Part shown: positions 7,099 through 16,641 of the stretch, piece by piece
Position numbering within the stretch: position 1 is the first letter of the stretch
Layout: each line of letters opens with the position of its first letter
NCBI GenBank assembly: GCA_002239085.1
Contig: MPNP01000007.1
Span: forward strand, 1 to 64,000
Source of the DNA: Rhodobacteraceae bacterium bin131
Lineage (GTDB): Bacteria; Pseudomonadota; Alphaproteobacteria; Rhodobacterales; Rhodobacteraceae
Reading direction: 5' to 3'
DNA length: 64,000 nt
Made by a program: the position numbers and the translations under genes
The notes under the pieces: model-generated
Told to the model about the DNA's origin: nothing
The model's database searches: none
The model's input: only the letters and a program-made list of their open reading frames with translations

Positions 7099-9897
7099 TC
7101 AAGCCTCAATCGCGTTAAGAAGTTGTTTTTTGACTTGGTCTAACCGTGATGGGTTTAAAATTTTTAAGCCCGACTTGTTTTTGACATAAAACACATCAAC
7201 GGCTTGAGCGCCATAGGTGGCAATAGTTGCCGAAACAACCGAAAGATTAGACTTGTGGAGGGTATTGACCAATTCATACAGAAGTCCAGACCGGTCATAC
7301 GTGTCAACCTCAATAATGGTGTATAAGTCCGAACCATCATTATCAAACGTGATTTCAGTCGGTACCACAAACCGCGAGCTCCCCTTACTCAAACGGCCGC
7401 TGTCTTTAAGGGAATCACGCTTGGCAAGGGTTTCATCGAGTAAGGCAAAATTGTTGATAAATTTATTAATTTGGCCTTTAACCCGAGACAGTTTAATCAT
7501 TTCATAGGGTTTCCCGTTTAAATCCTGAAGCCAAAAGAGGGTTGTGACGAATCCATCTTTGGTCAGGAAGGATTTGGCATCAACAATGTTGGTTTTCGCT
7601 AAGGCAAGAATTCCCGCCAAGCGTGGAAATAATCCAGGCACGGATTTCCTGACGAAGCAAACTCTGGTGGCTCCTCTTTTTTCGTCTTGCGTAAATTCAA
7701 ACACTGTTTTTTCATCTTCAACTGAATTCAACAGCTCAATAATTTTAATTTGTTCATCAGTCTCCAAATTTTGCCAGAATGACTCAGAATGACGACTGAG
7801 TGTTTCATCAGAGTGATCTAGTCCATTCTTTTGTAAAATTTGTTGTGCCAAATTTTGTGATTCGCTGACACTGTAATGCGATGCAAAATTCAAGCTACCT
7901 TCGGAAAGAGCAGTATGTGTAAACTTGTACAGTCCACGAAGCATGTGAGCTTTCCAATCATTCCATACCCCTGGTCCAACACCATGGATATCACATACCG
8001 TTAAGACAGTTAATAGTTTAAGACGAGTGCGCGAGCCGACTATTCGAGCAAAATTCAATACTGTTTTCGGGTCGCCAATATCCCGCTTCTGCGAAGTATC
8101 AGACATCACGAGGTGCTTTTGAATCAACCAGACGACAAGTTCAACTTCCTGTTGGTCTAAACCCAAGCGAGTGGCCGCTTTGGCTGCTTGGCGAGCCCCA
8201 AATTGCGAGTGATCTTGACCCGAGCCTTTGCCACAGTCATGCAAAAGCAATGCGACATACAAAACTTTCCGATTGATTCCTTTTTTAAGGATTTCAGTGA
8301 CTATCGGCAAATTTTCTTTTAACTCGCCTTTTTCGATTTTGGCCAAAAAAGTCAGGCATTGTATGGTATGTTCATCAACGGTGTAATGATGATATAAGTT
8401 ATACTGCATCATTGCCACAATCGGGCCAAACTCTGGGATAAAGCGGCCAAGTACACCGAGTTCATTCATCCGCCGGAGAACGCGCTCCGGATTACCATAA
8501 TTTAATAGGGTATCCATGAAAATCTTGTTTGCTTCGGGATCATTCCGAAATTTCCTGTCAATTAAATGAAGGTTCGCCGATATGAGTCGCATGGCATCAG
8601 GATGGAGTAGCTTTTGCGTCGCTAGCCCAACTTCAAACAAGCGCAAGATATTTAAAGGGTCTTTTAGAAATGAGGCCGGATCACTTATCGTCATGCGACC
8701 GTGGAGTTCAGTGTATTCGGGTGGAAGGATCACTTTTTTTGACCGTGTTCTCCGAAACCATCCTTGGATAACGGGAACTTTCTTCTTGTGTTGGGCTTCA
8801 AGTTTTGAGAAAAGTATTCGGGCTAAATCACCAACATCGGTGGCAAAACGGAAATAATCTTGCATGAAAACTTCGACGGCTTTACGTCCGTTATTATCCT
8901 TATAGCCTAGATTTTTTGCGACATCGTACTGAGCCTCAAAATGTAAAACATCTTGGGGTCTATTTGCGAGATCATGGAGCTCACACCGAACAGCCCATAG
9001 AAAAGCTTCGGCACTCATGAATCGCTCAAATTCTTCAATCGTTATAACCTCAAGCTCAATCAAATCTTTGATATCGGAGATTCGATACAGGTACTTTACG
9101 ATCCAGTACAGAGTTTGTAAGTCGCGTAATCCTCCCTTACTTTCTTTGACATTGGGTTCAAGCAGATAACGATTCCCTCCTTGTCGTTCATAGCGGCTAT
9201 TCCGCTCTTGGAGCTTATCCTCAACATAATTCGGACCAGTGTTTTTAAACAGATTGTTCCACAAGAGATCATGTAATGAGACTGCAAAATTGCGATGTCC
9301 CCATACGAATCGGCTCTCCAACAGTGCCGTACGAATTGTTAGATCTTCTTTGGCATAATGAAGGCAATCTTTTTGCGAGCGAACCGAATGTCCCACCTTT
9401 AATTTGAGATCCCACATGAGATATAATGCGTTCTCAATGATGATGTTCACTCTGTTTGAAGGGGATTCACTGATCAGAAAGAGGATATCAACGTCTGAGT
9501 GAGGAGCCATTTCACCTCGCCCATACCCCCCGACACCCATGACAGAAAAGTTTTCATTAAGTGGCTTATCACCATTCAAAATATTGGTTGAAAAGTCCAT
9601 CGCAAGTTGCACAATGCAATCAGTGATGTAGGCATAGGAACGAACGAGCTTTAAGGATGCAAAGGGAGAAATGAGATAGTCAAAGCGACCGGCCTCTTTG
9701 ATTTTATTTTGTCCATTGACCAGCTTAGAGGAAATAATCTTGATGGTTTCACTTCTGATTTTTTTCTTCTGGGAATCAGAATAGGAACCTCTTTTGAGTA
9801 ATTCGACAAACGGCGTGGTGTCAAATATCTCTGAAGGGTGTAAAATTAAACGCGATGGCTCCACTTCGGGCAATTGGACCTTGTCTACGCCCATCAT
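7099..9897 (-). CDS. glnD: bifunctional PII uridylyltransferase/uridylyl-removing enzyme
   Basis: GlnD is the nitrogen sensor that uridylylates PII proteins (GlnB/GlnK) when glutamine is low and removes UMP when it is high. The 932-residue protein has the complete architecture: a nucleotidyltransferase domain with the GGYGRGE...SDVD active site at about residues 123-137, a central GlnE-like helical region, an HD hydrolase domain with LLLHDCGKG near residue 550, and two C-terminal ACT domains (about 730-790 and 840-915) that bind glutamine. A GGAG ribosome-binding site precedes tandem ATG codons (9897 and 9894), and either may be used. It appears monocistronic and is divergent from the allantoin operon, a fitting neighbour for nitrogen metabolism. 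Confidence 0.97.
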   Translation of the reverse strand: MMGVDKVQLPEVEPSRLILHPSEIFDTTPFVELLKRGSYSDSQKKKIRSETIKIISSKLVNGQNKIKEAGRFDYLISPFASLKLVRSYAYITDCIVQLAMDFSTNILNGDKPLNENFSVMGVGGYGRGEMAPHSDVDILFLISESPSNRVNIIIENALYLMWDLKLKVGHSVRSQKDCLHYAKEDLTIRTALLESRFVWGHRNFAVSLHDLLWNNLFKNTGPNYVEDKLQERNSRYERQGGNRYLLEPNVKESKGGLRDLQTLYWIVKYLYRISDIKDLIELEVITIEEFERFMSAEAFLWAVRCELHDLANRPQDVLHFEAQYDVAKNLGYKDNNGRKAVEVFMQDYFRFATDVGDLARILFSKLEAQHKKKVPVIQGWFRRTRSKKVILPPEYTELHGRMTISDPASFLKDPLNILRLFEVGLATQKLLHPDAMRLISANLHLIDRKFRNDPEANKIFMDTLLNYGNPERVLRRMNELGVLGRFIPEFGPIVAMMQYNLYHHYTVDEHTIQCLTFLAKIEKGELKENLPIVTEILKKGINRKVLYVALLLHDCGKGSGQDHSQFGARQAAKAATRLGLDQQEVELVVWLIQKHLVMSDTSQKRDIGDPKTVLNFARIVGSRTRLKLLTVLTVCDIHGVGPGVWNDWKAHMLRGLYKFTHTALSEGSLNFASHYSVSESQNLAQQILQKNGLDHSDETLSRHSESFWQNLETDEQIKIIELLNSVEDEKTVFEFTQDEKRGATRVCFVRKSVPGLFPRLAGILALAKTNIVDAKSFLTKDGFVTTLFWLQDLNGKPYEMIKLSRVKGQINKFINNFALLDETLAKRDSLKDSGRLSKGSSRFVVPTEITFDNDGSDLYTIIEVDTYDRSGLLYELVNTLHKSNLSVVSATIATYGAQAVDVFYVKNKSGLKILNPSRLDQVKKQLLNAIEA

Positions 9898-10047
9898 CTT
9901 TCACTCCTACCTTAAATATTATCCCAACATCCGTAAGAACTTTGCTAATTTGAATTATATCAAGATACAGATAGGATAACATTAAATTAAGATGTTTTAG
10001 CCATAGATTCTTTTCCTGTAAATAAATTTTCTACGGAGTGTACTTCA

Positions 10048-11493
10048 ATGAATGAGTTGGAAAAGCTTTCAGTGATTCGATACCCAAGAGATTTGCTTGG
10101 CTATGGAAAGCAAGCTGATTGGTTTTATTGGCCCGGCAATGCGAATTTAGCCGTGCAGTTTGTCATCAATTATGAAGAGGGAGGAGAGAATTGCTTGCTT
10201 CACGGTGATCAAGGATCAGAAGCTTTTTTATCAGAAATTATTGGTGCTGACTCATGGCCAAATCAACGTCATTGGAATATGGAGTCAATCTATGAGTATG
10301 GAGCTCGTTCGGGCTATTGGCGTTTGCATAGAATATTCACTGAAGCACAAATTCCGGTAACTGTCTTTGGTGTTGCGACAGCATTAGCTCGTTCTCCTGA
10401 ACAAGTTTCGGCAATGCTTGAAGCCAATTGGGAGATAGCCTGCCACGGTTATAAATGGATTGAATACAAAGACTTGACCCGAGAACAAGAAAAGGAACAC
10501 CTCATACAGGCAGTCGCTTTGCACTCCGAAGTTGTTGGCAGCAGGCCTTTAGGCTGGTATACAGGGAGATGTTCAGACAACACGATAGACCTTGTTGCAG
10601 AATATGGTGGGTTTCAATATCTCGCAGATAGTTACGCTGATGATTTACCCTACTGGCTTTCAATAAACAATGCTGACCAGTTAATCATTCCTTATAACCT
10701 CGATACTAATGACATGCGATTTGCCACCGCCCAGGGTTTCAATACAGGTGAACAATTTTTTCAATATCTTAAAGACAGTTTCGATGTGCTTTATAAAGAA
10801 GGTAAAGAAGGCTTTCCTAAAATGATGTCAGTTGGTTTGCATTGCCGCTTGGCTGGGCGACCAGGGCGAACTGCCGGTCTCCAGCGTTTCATTGATTATG
10901 TCATGGGTAAAGACGATGTGTGGTTTCCAACTCGGCTTCAAATCGCTGACCATTGGCGAACGAATTTCTTGCCCTCTAATACACTTAAGCCAAACTTAAT
11001 GCCGCGGCATGATTTTCTTAAAGCGTTTGGTGAGACCATAGAGGATGCTCCATGGTTAGCCGAAAAAGCGTATAATTTGGAACTCGGACCGGCTCATAAC
11101 TGTCCTAATGGTTTGCATAATGCCTTTTGTCGGATTTTCCGAACCGAACCGAAAGAAAATAAACTTCAAATCTTAAGAAATCATCCCAACTTGGCTGGAA
11201 AATTGGCGTTGGAGGGCAGGTTAGGGGCAAGTTCAACGGAAGAACAGCAATCCGCAGGTTTGGATTCACTGACACCCGAAGAACTCAGCATTTTCACTCA
11301 GTTTAACAATGATTATCTAGAAAAATTTGCCTTTCCATTTATTGTGGCGGTGAAAGACACAAATAAGCAAGAAATTTTACAGTCGATGCCAATTCGTTTA
11401 AAAAGAGATTACGAAAAAGAATTTGATGAAGCTTGTCGTCAAGTCGAGAGGATTGCCTGGTACCGTATCAAAGCAAAATTTGAGGAGACATAG
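10048..11493 (+). CDS. fused PuuE allantoinase / UraD OHCU decarboxylase
   Basis: This is a two-domain enzyme of urate breakdown. Residues about 1-315 match the cofactor-independent polysaccharide-deacetylase-like allantoinase PuuE (YPRDLLGYG near the start, then the NYEEGGE motif and HCRLAGRPGR). Residues about 320-481 match OHCU decarboxylase (UraD/PucL type), with HPNLAGK, EQQSAGLD and the KFAFPFI...K segment. UraD decarboxylates OHCU to S-allantoin, and PuuE opens allantoin to allantoate, so the fusion joins two consecutive steps in reverse chain order. A GGAG site lies about 8 bp before the ATG. The next two genes follow on the same strand and continue the pathway. Allantoate amidohydrolase, urate oxidase and HIU hydrolase are not in the window. 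Confidence 0.92.
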   Translation: MNELEKLSVIRYPRDLLGYGKQADWFYWPGNANLAVQFVINYEEGGENCLLHGDQGSEAFLSEIIGADSWPNQRHWNMESIYEYGARSGYWRLHRIFTEAQIPVTVFGVATALARSPEQVSAMLEANWEIACHGYKWIEYKDLTREQEKEHLIQAVALHSEVVGSRPLGWYTGRCSDNTIDLVAEYGGFQYLADSYADDLPYWLSINNADQLIIPYNLDTNDMRFATAQGFNTGEQFFQYLKDSFDVLYKEGKEGFPKMMSVGLHCRLAGRPGRTAGLQRFIDYVMGKDDVWFPTRLQIADHWRTNFLPSNTLKPNLMPRHDFLKAFGETIEDAPWLAEKAYNLELGPAHNCPNGLHNAFCRIFRTEPKENKLQILRNHPNLAGKLALEGRLGASSTEEQQSAGLDSLTPEELSIFTQFNNDYLEKFAFPFIVAVKDTNKQEILQSMPIRLKRDYEKEFDEACRQVERIAWYRIKAKFEET

Positions 11494-11494
11494 A

Positions 11495-12337
11495 TTGGAA
11501 AAGGGAGGATATTACTACAGCCCAATAGGAGGATTACCGAATCAGGAAGAATTGACTTTGGGAAAAGCAAAGTTTAATGCCAGTTATCTTGTCATTCCTA
11601 GCCGTTCACTGACCGATATTGTTACCAGTCTTCTGCCTTTTTGGGAAAAGACACGACTATGGGTGCTCGCCCGTCCAATGTCTGGTTTCTCACATACCTT
11701 TGCCCATTACTTGATGGAAGTTGAAGAAGGAGGAGGGTCAGATCTTCCCCGAGATGATGATGGTGTGGAATCAGTATTGTTTGTTACTGAGGGACTACTT
11801 GAGCTCAAATATGGTGAGGGGGTATTTATTTTGACACCTGGGAGCTATGTTTATTTGCCTCCTTCATCAGATTGGGAACTGCTGAATATAGGAGATTCGC
11901 GAGCAGTATTTCATTGGATTCTTAAGCAATACGAATTCGTCTCAGGAATACCTGAACCCGAATTTTTTGTGAGTCATGATGATAAACAGCAAGCAATTGC
12001 AATGCCTGAAACCAATGGAGCATGGACAACAACGCGCTTTGTTGACCCCAATGACTTAGGTCATGATATGCATGTCAATATCGTCACTTTTCAACCTGGC
12101 GCAAGTATTCCGTTTCTTGAAACCCATGTGATGGAGCACGGAATTTTTATTCTTGAGGGTAAGGCAGTATATAACCTCAATGGCGATTGGATTGAGGTTG
12201 AAGAGGGCGATTATCTGTGGTTGCGAGCATTTTGTCCCCAAGCATGTTATGCCGCGGGACCAAGCCAATTCAAATATCTTCTCTATAAGGATGTCAATCG
12301 CCATCCAAAACTTAGTAATTTATCAAATATGCGATGA
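11495..12337 (+). CDS. allE: (S)-ureidoglycine aminohydrolase, bicupin
   Basis: AllE converts ureidoglycine to ureidoglycolate and ammonia. The protein has two cupin halves, with the second (about residues 180-270) carrying the metal-binding features ETHVMEHG and EEGDYLWL. I choose a TTG start at 11495: GAGGAG lies 7 bp upstream at 11482-11487, and the resulting 280-residue protein begins just before the conserved region. Longer readings back to 11423 would run inside the preceding gene. The start is 1 bp after the stop of the PuuE-UraD fusion, implying coupling. The AllE assignment follows the bicupin layout and the pathway neighbours. Confidence 0.88.
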   Translation: MEKGGYYYSPIGGLPNQEELTLGKAKFNASYLVIPSRSLTDIVTSLLPFWEKTRLWVLARPMSGFSHTFAHYLMEVEEGGGSDLPRDDDGVESVLFVTEGLLELKYGEGVFILTPGSYVYLPPSSDWELLNIGDSRAVFHWILKQYEFVSGIPEPEFFVSHDDKQQAIAMPETNGAWTTTRFVDPNDLGHDMHVNIVTFQPGASIPFLETHVMEHGIFILEGKAVYNLNGDWIEVEEGDYLWLRAFCPQACYAAGPSQFKYLLYKDVNRHPKLSNLSNMR

Positions 12338-12355
12338 TTTTGATGAATAGGCTTT

Positions 12356-12874
12356 ATGGTGCAGTCATTGCGTAGTATTTCTCCAATCCCATTGAGTTCA
12401 GAAGGCTTTGCAGAATTCGGTGATGTGTTGGCATTTAATTCGGGTGACTCTGAAGCCAAAGCTATTAATCAAGGGCAATGTATTCGTTTGAATGACCTCG
12501 CCGACCTTGATTTTGACCCATCGGGTCGAATGGGAGTCAGCTTATTCCATTCCACAGTTTACACTTTGCCGCATAGGTTTGACCTGATGGAAAGGCATCC
12601 ATATGGCCCACAAGTTTTTTTCCCTTTGGACTTGGGGCGATTATTGATTGTTGTCGCACTAGATAATAAGGGTATCCCAATTTATCCCCAGTGTTTTATC
12701 TCCTCTGAATTGCAAGGAATCAACATTCACAGAGGTGTTTGGCATGGGGTGTTGACCCCAGTTGCTGGAACCGGAAAAGTCATCGTGTTTGATTGGATTG
12801 GTGGTCAGAATAATTTAGAGGAGTACACTTTTAAACAACCGTGGCAAATTGAGTTCACAAGATTAGAGACCTAA
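12356..12874 (+). CDS. allA: ureidoglycolate lyase
   Basis: AllA splits ureidoglycolate into glyoxylate and urea, the last step of allantoate breakdown. The 172-residue product has the expected length and pattern: SEGFAEFGDVL near the N-terminus, a central HPYGPQVFFPL, and the C-terminal NIHRGVWHG block that contributes to the active site of this cupin-like fold. It follows allE by 18 bp. Its 3' end overlaps the convergent exonuclease gene by 12 bp. A urease is not seen in the window. Confidence 0.92.
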   Translation: MVQSLRSISPIPLSSEGFAEFGDVLAFNSGDSEAKAINQGQCIRLNDLADLDFDPSGRMGVSLFHSTVYTLPHRFDLMERHPYGPQVFFPLDLGRLLIVVALDNKGIPIYPQCFISSELQGINIHRGVWHGVLTPVAGTGKVIVFDWIGGQNNLEEYTFKQPWQIEFTRLET

Positions 12875-13402
12875 TTCGGCAATTTGCTCTAAGCTTAAAT
12901 TTGTATCACTGCACGCGGCAACCGTAATTTTCCCTGATACAATTGCATCTTCTAATGCGTCATGGTGATTAAACGAAATTTCTAATCGTTCAGCCAATGC
13001 TTTGAGTCCATAGCCCTTCTCGTTTTTTGACTTTGCCCAAGCATATTTGGCAATTTTACAGCTATCAAGCCAAGTAAATTGGAATTGCTCAAGATCATAA
13101 AATTCCCAAGAACTTGTAATCACCTGTAAATCAAAAAGAGTGTGACTGACTATGAAAGTATTTTCTAATCGGTCTTTTAGTTCACCTTGAACATCACAAA
13201 AAGTGGGCTGACCATTGACATGTTTGGGTTTGATACCATGAACTCTAATATTGCGCCAGTCAAAAAGAGTATTGGGATTAATAAGGCTTGACCATGTGTC
13301 AATGATCGTTCCATTGTAAAATGTAGCAATGCCTATTTGGCATATACTCCATGGGTCGCTATTAGCCGTCTCTACGTCAATTGCATTAAAAGTTAAACTC
13401 AT
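12863..13402 (-). CDS. DnaQ-like 3'-5' exonuclease (DEDD family)
   Basis: A 179-residue stand-alone exonuclease-fold protein related to the epsilon subunit of DNA polymerase III. The three Exo motifs are present: AIDVETA (Exo I, two metal-binding acidic residues), HTLFD (Exo II) and HDALEDA (Exo III, His plus Asp). It is too short to be DnaQ itself, which has a C-terminal polymerase-binding tail. It is more like the free proofreading or RNA/DNA-trimming exonucleases found in many bacteria. The gene follows the ybbP-like gene by 20 bp on the same strand and could be co-transcribed, which is unusual for that locus. Confidence 0.85.
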   Translation of the reverse strand: MSLTFNAIDVETANSDPWSICQIGIATFYNGTIIDTWSSLINPNTLFDWRNIRVHGIKPKHVNGQPTFCDVQGELKDRLENTFIVSHTLFDLQVITSSWEFYDLEQFQFTWLDSCKIAKYAWAKSKNEKGYGLKALAERLEISFNHHDALEDAIVSGKITVAACSDTNLSLEQIAELGL

Positions 13403-13422
13403 AAATATAAGAAAGTGGGTTG

Positions 13423-15957
13423 TTAAGCTCGACCGCTCAGCACTGCCGAAGGTTTAGTGTTGATCAGTTTAAATAAATATAGCAGACCAGAGAGTAAGGA
13501 GAATAGTGCTCCACAGACGACAATTGAAAAAGCCGAGTAGGGCTCAAACTGATATGGTAGTTCTAGAACAAACAACAACACTGCCCAGCCACCAACTGCT
13601 CCAGAAATGATTGCAACTATTCCAGCCGATGCTCCAAGAATAAGTGATCTGATTGCAAAAGTTGTCATGATCAGGCGCCGAGTGGAACCGAGTACTTTGA
13701 GAATGGCCGCTTCATATGCCCTAGCTGATACGCTACTTGCTGACGCTCCAATCAAGACCACAAAGCCAACTAGTAAGGTAACACTTGAAGCATAAATTAT
13801 CGCTTTTCCTAATCCTGAAATTATCCGGGTAACATTCGCTAATCCTTCTGCAACCGAAATCATCGTTATGTTGGGATAGCGGCTGGTGAGGTCATTAAAG
13901 AGCTCCAATTCGGTTTGTGAATCTGAATAAATCGTAGCAATATGTGTATGCGGAGCATTCTGTACCGAGGTTGGGTTTAGCGATAAGATAAAACCAATCC
14001 CGACCGTTGAAAAATCAACTGATCTAAAGTTTATGACCTCAGCATCAAGGTTGCGTCCAAGTATATTGAGAGTTATCTGATCGCCGATTTTCAACCCAAG
14101 TTCAAGCCCTTCCTCTTCGGCAAAACTCACCACAGCTGGCCCATCGTAATTTTCAGGCCACCACTCGCCTCTTGTTACCACTGTGTTCTCAGGTTGCGAC
14201 ACTGAATAAGTAATCCCCCGATCTCCTTCTAAGACCCAGTGATCTCCGGTCACTTCTCGTGCTGGTCTACCGTTGATTTGAGTGATGATGCCCCTGAGCA
14301 TGGGAGCCAGTTCTAATTTGCTTACACCGTCATAGGAATTAACTATGGTGGTGAACTCATTGACATCGTCATTTTGGATGTCTACGACAAAATATGAAGG
14401 CGCGTTGGTGGGAATATTGCTTGAGAGGTTACGGATTAGATTGTTTGAAATTTGTCCAATTGTTGCTAACACAGCGAGACCCAAACCCAAAGCGATTGTT
14501 AGGGAAATAACACCTTTATTGTTTCCGCCGATGGACCGAAAAGCCATTGAAACAGGTGTTATACCTCTGAGGAATTTGGAATGACCTAGGTAGTGTGCAA
14601 CAAAGCGTGTTACTTGGGATGCCAAGCCGAGTAATAATAGAGTTGCGATAATACCACCTGAGGCATAAAGGGTTACGGAATAGATACCGGATGTCCAAGC
14701 AGCAGTACCAATTAAAATTGCAACCATAATTCCTATCGGAACAATGTAATTTATTTTGGGTAATCGAATTAATCGTTCTGAGGCTTCGCGATAAAGGGAG
14801 GCAGGTTTGACACCATCAGTTTGCGATAGGGCATACAATGAAAAAATCAAACCGATCAATAGTCCATAAATTGAGCTCTCTAACAAGATCCATCCATTAA
14901 TCGCAAAAATAAAGGGGAAAGGGAGATTTTGGGAAATATAATTTGCAAGCACCAAAGGAATTGCAGTTCCAACGATGACACCAATAAGAACTCCAATACC
15001 GATCATTGCCATAATCTGAATAAGGTAGGTCTGAAAAACCAGTTTTTGGCTTGCACCCAACGATTTGATTGTGGCAATGATTTGGGTTTTGGTTTCAAGA
15101 TAAGTTGAGACAGCAAGGGATATCCCAATGCCCCCGACAACTAATCCTGCAAGACCGACCAAGGTCAGAAAGGCACCAACTCTTTCGACCATTTCCTGAA
15201 TTGAAGGCGTTCCATTACGTCTATCCCGCCATGTTATACCATTGTTTAAAGCACTTTCTGCTTCGGTTTGTAATGCATTCAAGTTGATATTTTCGTCAAG
15301 TTGCAAGCGGTATAGCGTTGAAAATAATGTTCCTTGATCTAATAGCCCTGATCCTTCAAGAGCACTTGATTTGACCAGGGTTCTAGGGCCTAAGGTAAAT
15401 CCTCCCCCAGCATTGTCGGGCTCATTGGTGATAATGCCACGTAATTCAAATTCATTGAGTCCAAGTCGAAAGTTATCCCCTACATCAATGGCAAGTCGGT
15501 CAGCCAATGTTTTAAGCATTAAAGCACCAGGAACCCCATCAATAGTCGCAAGGGCTTCACTCAACGGAATTTGAGGATCTATAAGGACTTGTCCATAAAT
15601 GGGATAGAATGTGTCAACACCTTTGACTTGAGTAAGAGCTTTATCAACTCCAGTAGGGGTATCCACCGCCGCAAGGGACCGGAACTCAACAACTTCTGAT
15701 ACAATATTTGCTCGCGATTGAAGCCACGATAACTCTTCTTGAGTGGCATATCGGTATGCAAATTCAAGTTCTACATCTCCGCCTAATAGTGTAGCACCTT
15801 CTTGAGAAAGTCCGTTTTCGATACCGGATTGAATCAAACCCACTAAGGTGACTGAAGTAACACCAAGAGCAAGGCAGACAACGAGAATTCGAAAGCTTTT
15901 AAGGCTTCCTCTTAATTCTCTTTTTGCTATAAAGAAGGCTTGGTTAAGATGCATCAA
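13423..15957 (-). CDS. ybbP: FtsX-family ABC permease, YbbP-like
   Basis: An 844-residue inner-membrane permease with an N-terminal membrane helix, a large periplasmic MacB/PCD-like domain, FtsX-type helix clusters near residues 260-380 and 700-830, and further helices in the middle. This duplicated layout matches YbbP rather than the single-module LolC/E. Together with the adjacent ATPase and TesA it reproduces the tesA-ybbA-ybbP arrangement of Escherichia coli. The function of YbbAP is not firmly established; a role in moving lipids or envelope substrates is suggested by its family. It follows the ATPase gene by 18 bp. Confidence 0.88.
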   Translation of the reverse strand: MMHLNQAFFIAKRELRGSLKSFRILVVCLALGVTSVTLVGLIQSGIENGLSQEGATLLGGDVELEFAYRYATQEELSWLQSRANIVSEVVEFRSLAAVDTPTGVDKALTQVKGVDTFYPIYGQVLIDPQIPLSEALATIDGVPGALMLKTLADRLAIDVGDNFRLGLNEFELRGIITNEPDNAGGGFTLGPRTLVKSSALEGSGLLDQGTLFSTLYRLQLDENINLNALQTEAESALNNGITWRDRRNGTPSIQEMVERVGAFLTLVGLAGLVVGGIGISLAVSTYLETKTQIIATIKSLGASQKLVFQTYLIQIMAMIGIGVLIGVIVGTAIPLVLANYISQNLPFPFIFAINGWILLESSIYGLLIGLIFSLYALSQTDGVKPASLYREASERLIRLPKINYIVPIGIMVAILIGTAAWTSGIYSVTLYASGGIIATLLLLGLASQVTRFVAHYLGHSKFLRGITPVSMAFRSIGGNNKGVISLTIALGLGLAVLATIGQISNNLIRNLSSNIPTNAPSYFVVDIQNDDVNEFTTIVNSYDGVSKLELAPMLRGIITQINGRPAREVTGDHWVLEGDRGITYSVSQPENTVVTRGEWWPENYDGPAVVSFAEEEGLELGLKIGDQITLNILGRNLDAEVINFRSVDFSTVGIGFILSLNPTSVQNAPHTHIATIYSDSQTELELFNDLTSRYPNITMISVAEGLANVTRIISGLGKAIIYASSVTLLVGFVVLIGASASSVSARAYEAAILKVLGSTRRLIMTTFAIRSLILGASAGIVAIISGAVGGWAVLLFVLELPYQFEPYSAFSIVVCGALFSLLSGLLYLFKLINTKPSAVLSGRA

Positions 15958-15975
15958 CAGCTCACACTAACCTTG

Positions 15976-16641
15976 TTAAATTGTGCCATCTTTGATACGA
16001 ACAACTCGAGAACATCGGTTCGCGAGTTCGCGTGAATGTGTTACGATAATGAGCGTAGTTCCTCTTGTTTCATTGAGTTGAAACAGAAGGTCAAATACCT
16101 TTTCACCATTTGCGGCATCTAGATTCCCTGTGGGTTCATCCGCAAAAAGGATGTCGGGTTTACCAACCGAGGCGCGAGCTAAGGCAACCCGTTGCTGTTC
16201 ACCACCTGATAGTTGTGATGGATAATGATTGATTCGGTCACCTAAATCAACGCGAGCAAGCTCTGTTTCAGCAAGTTGAAATGGGTGTCTGATTTTTGCC
16301 AATTCAAGAGGCATTGCGACATTCTCCAGTGCGGTCATCGAAGGAATCAAGTTGAATGACTGAAAGACTACTCCAACATGCTTAAGTCTGAACAAGGCAA
16401 GATCATCTTCACTCATTGCCGAAATATCCTTGCTTAAACATTGAATACGGCCGGAGGTCGTTTTCTCCAAGCCGGCCATGAGCATAAGCAGTGATGACTT
16501 TCCTGAACCAGAAGGACCTGTTATTCCGACGGTTTCATTCTTGTTTATAGTGAGTGAAATCCCATTAATAATGTTAACCTTACCAGCATTCCCCGAAAGG
16601 GTTAGATTAACATTTTCTAAGGAAAGGATTATTTCTTCCAT
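15976..16641 (-). CDS. ybbA: ABC transporter ATPase, YbbA-like
   Basis: A 221-residue nucleotide-binding subunit of the MacB/LolD/FtsE type. It has a Walker A motif (GPSGSGKSS), a Q-loop (VVFQSFN), the signature LSGGEQQ, Walker B (ILFADEPTGNLD) and a switch His in VTHS. I place the start at the ATG 16641 because the homologous domain begins there. An in-frame ATG at 16701 would add 20 residues that overlap tesA in antisense. The chosen start overlaps the divergent tesA start by 2 bp. A GAGG lies only 3 bp before the ATG, which is closer than usual. Confidence 0.92.
   Translation of the reverse strand: MEEIILSLENVNLTLSGNAGKVNIINGISLTINKNETVGITGPSGSGKSSLLMLMAGLEKTTSGRIQCLSKDISAMSEDDLALFRLKHVGVVFQSFNLIPSMTALENVAMPLELAKIRHPFQLAETELARVDLGDRINHYPSQLSGGEQQRVALARASVGKPDILFADEPTGNLDAANGEKVFDLLFQLNETRGTTLIIVTHSRELANRCSRVVRIKDGTI

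Noticed and set aside
16478..16639. Upstream extension of the tesA frame
   Set aside because: This 54-codon extension is antisense to the conserved N-terminal half of the ybbA ATPase, and the TesA signal peptide begins later.
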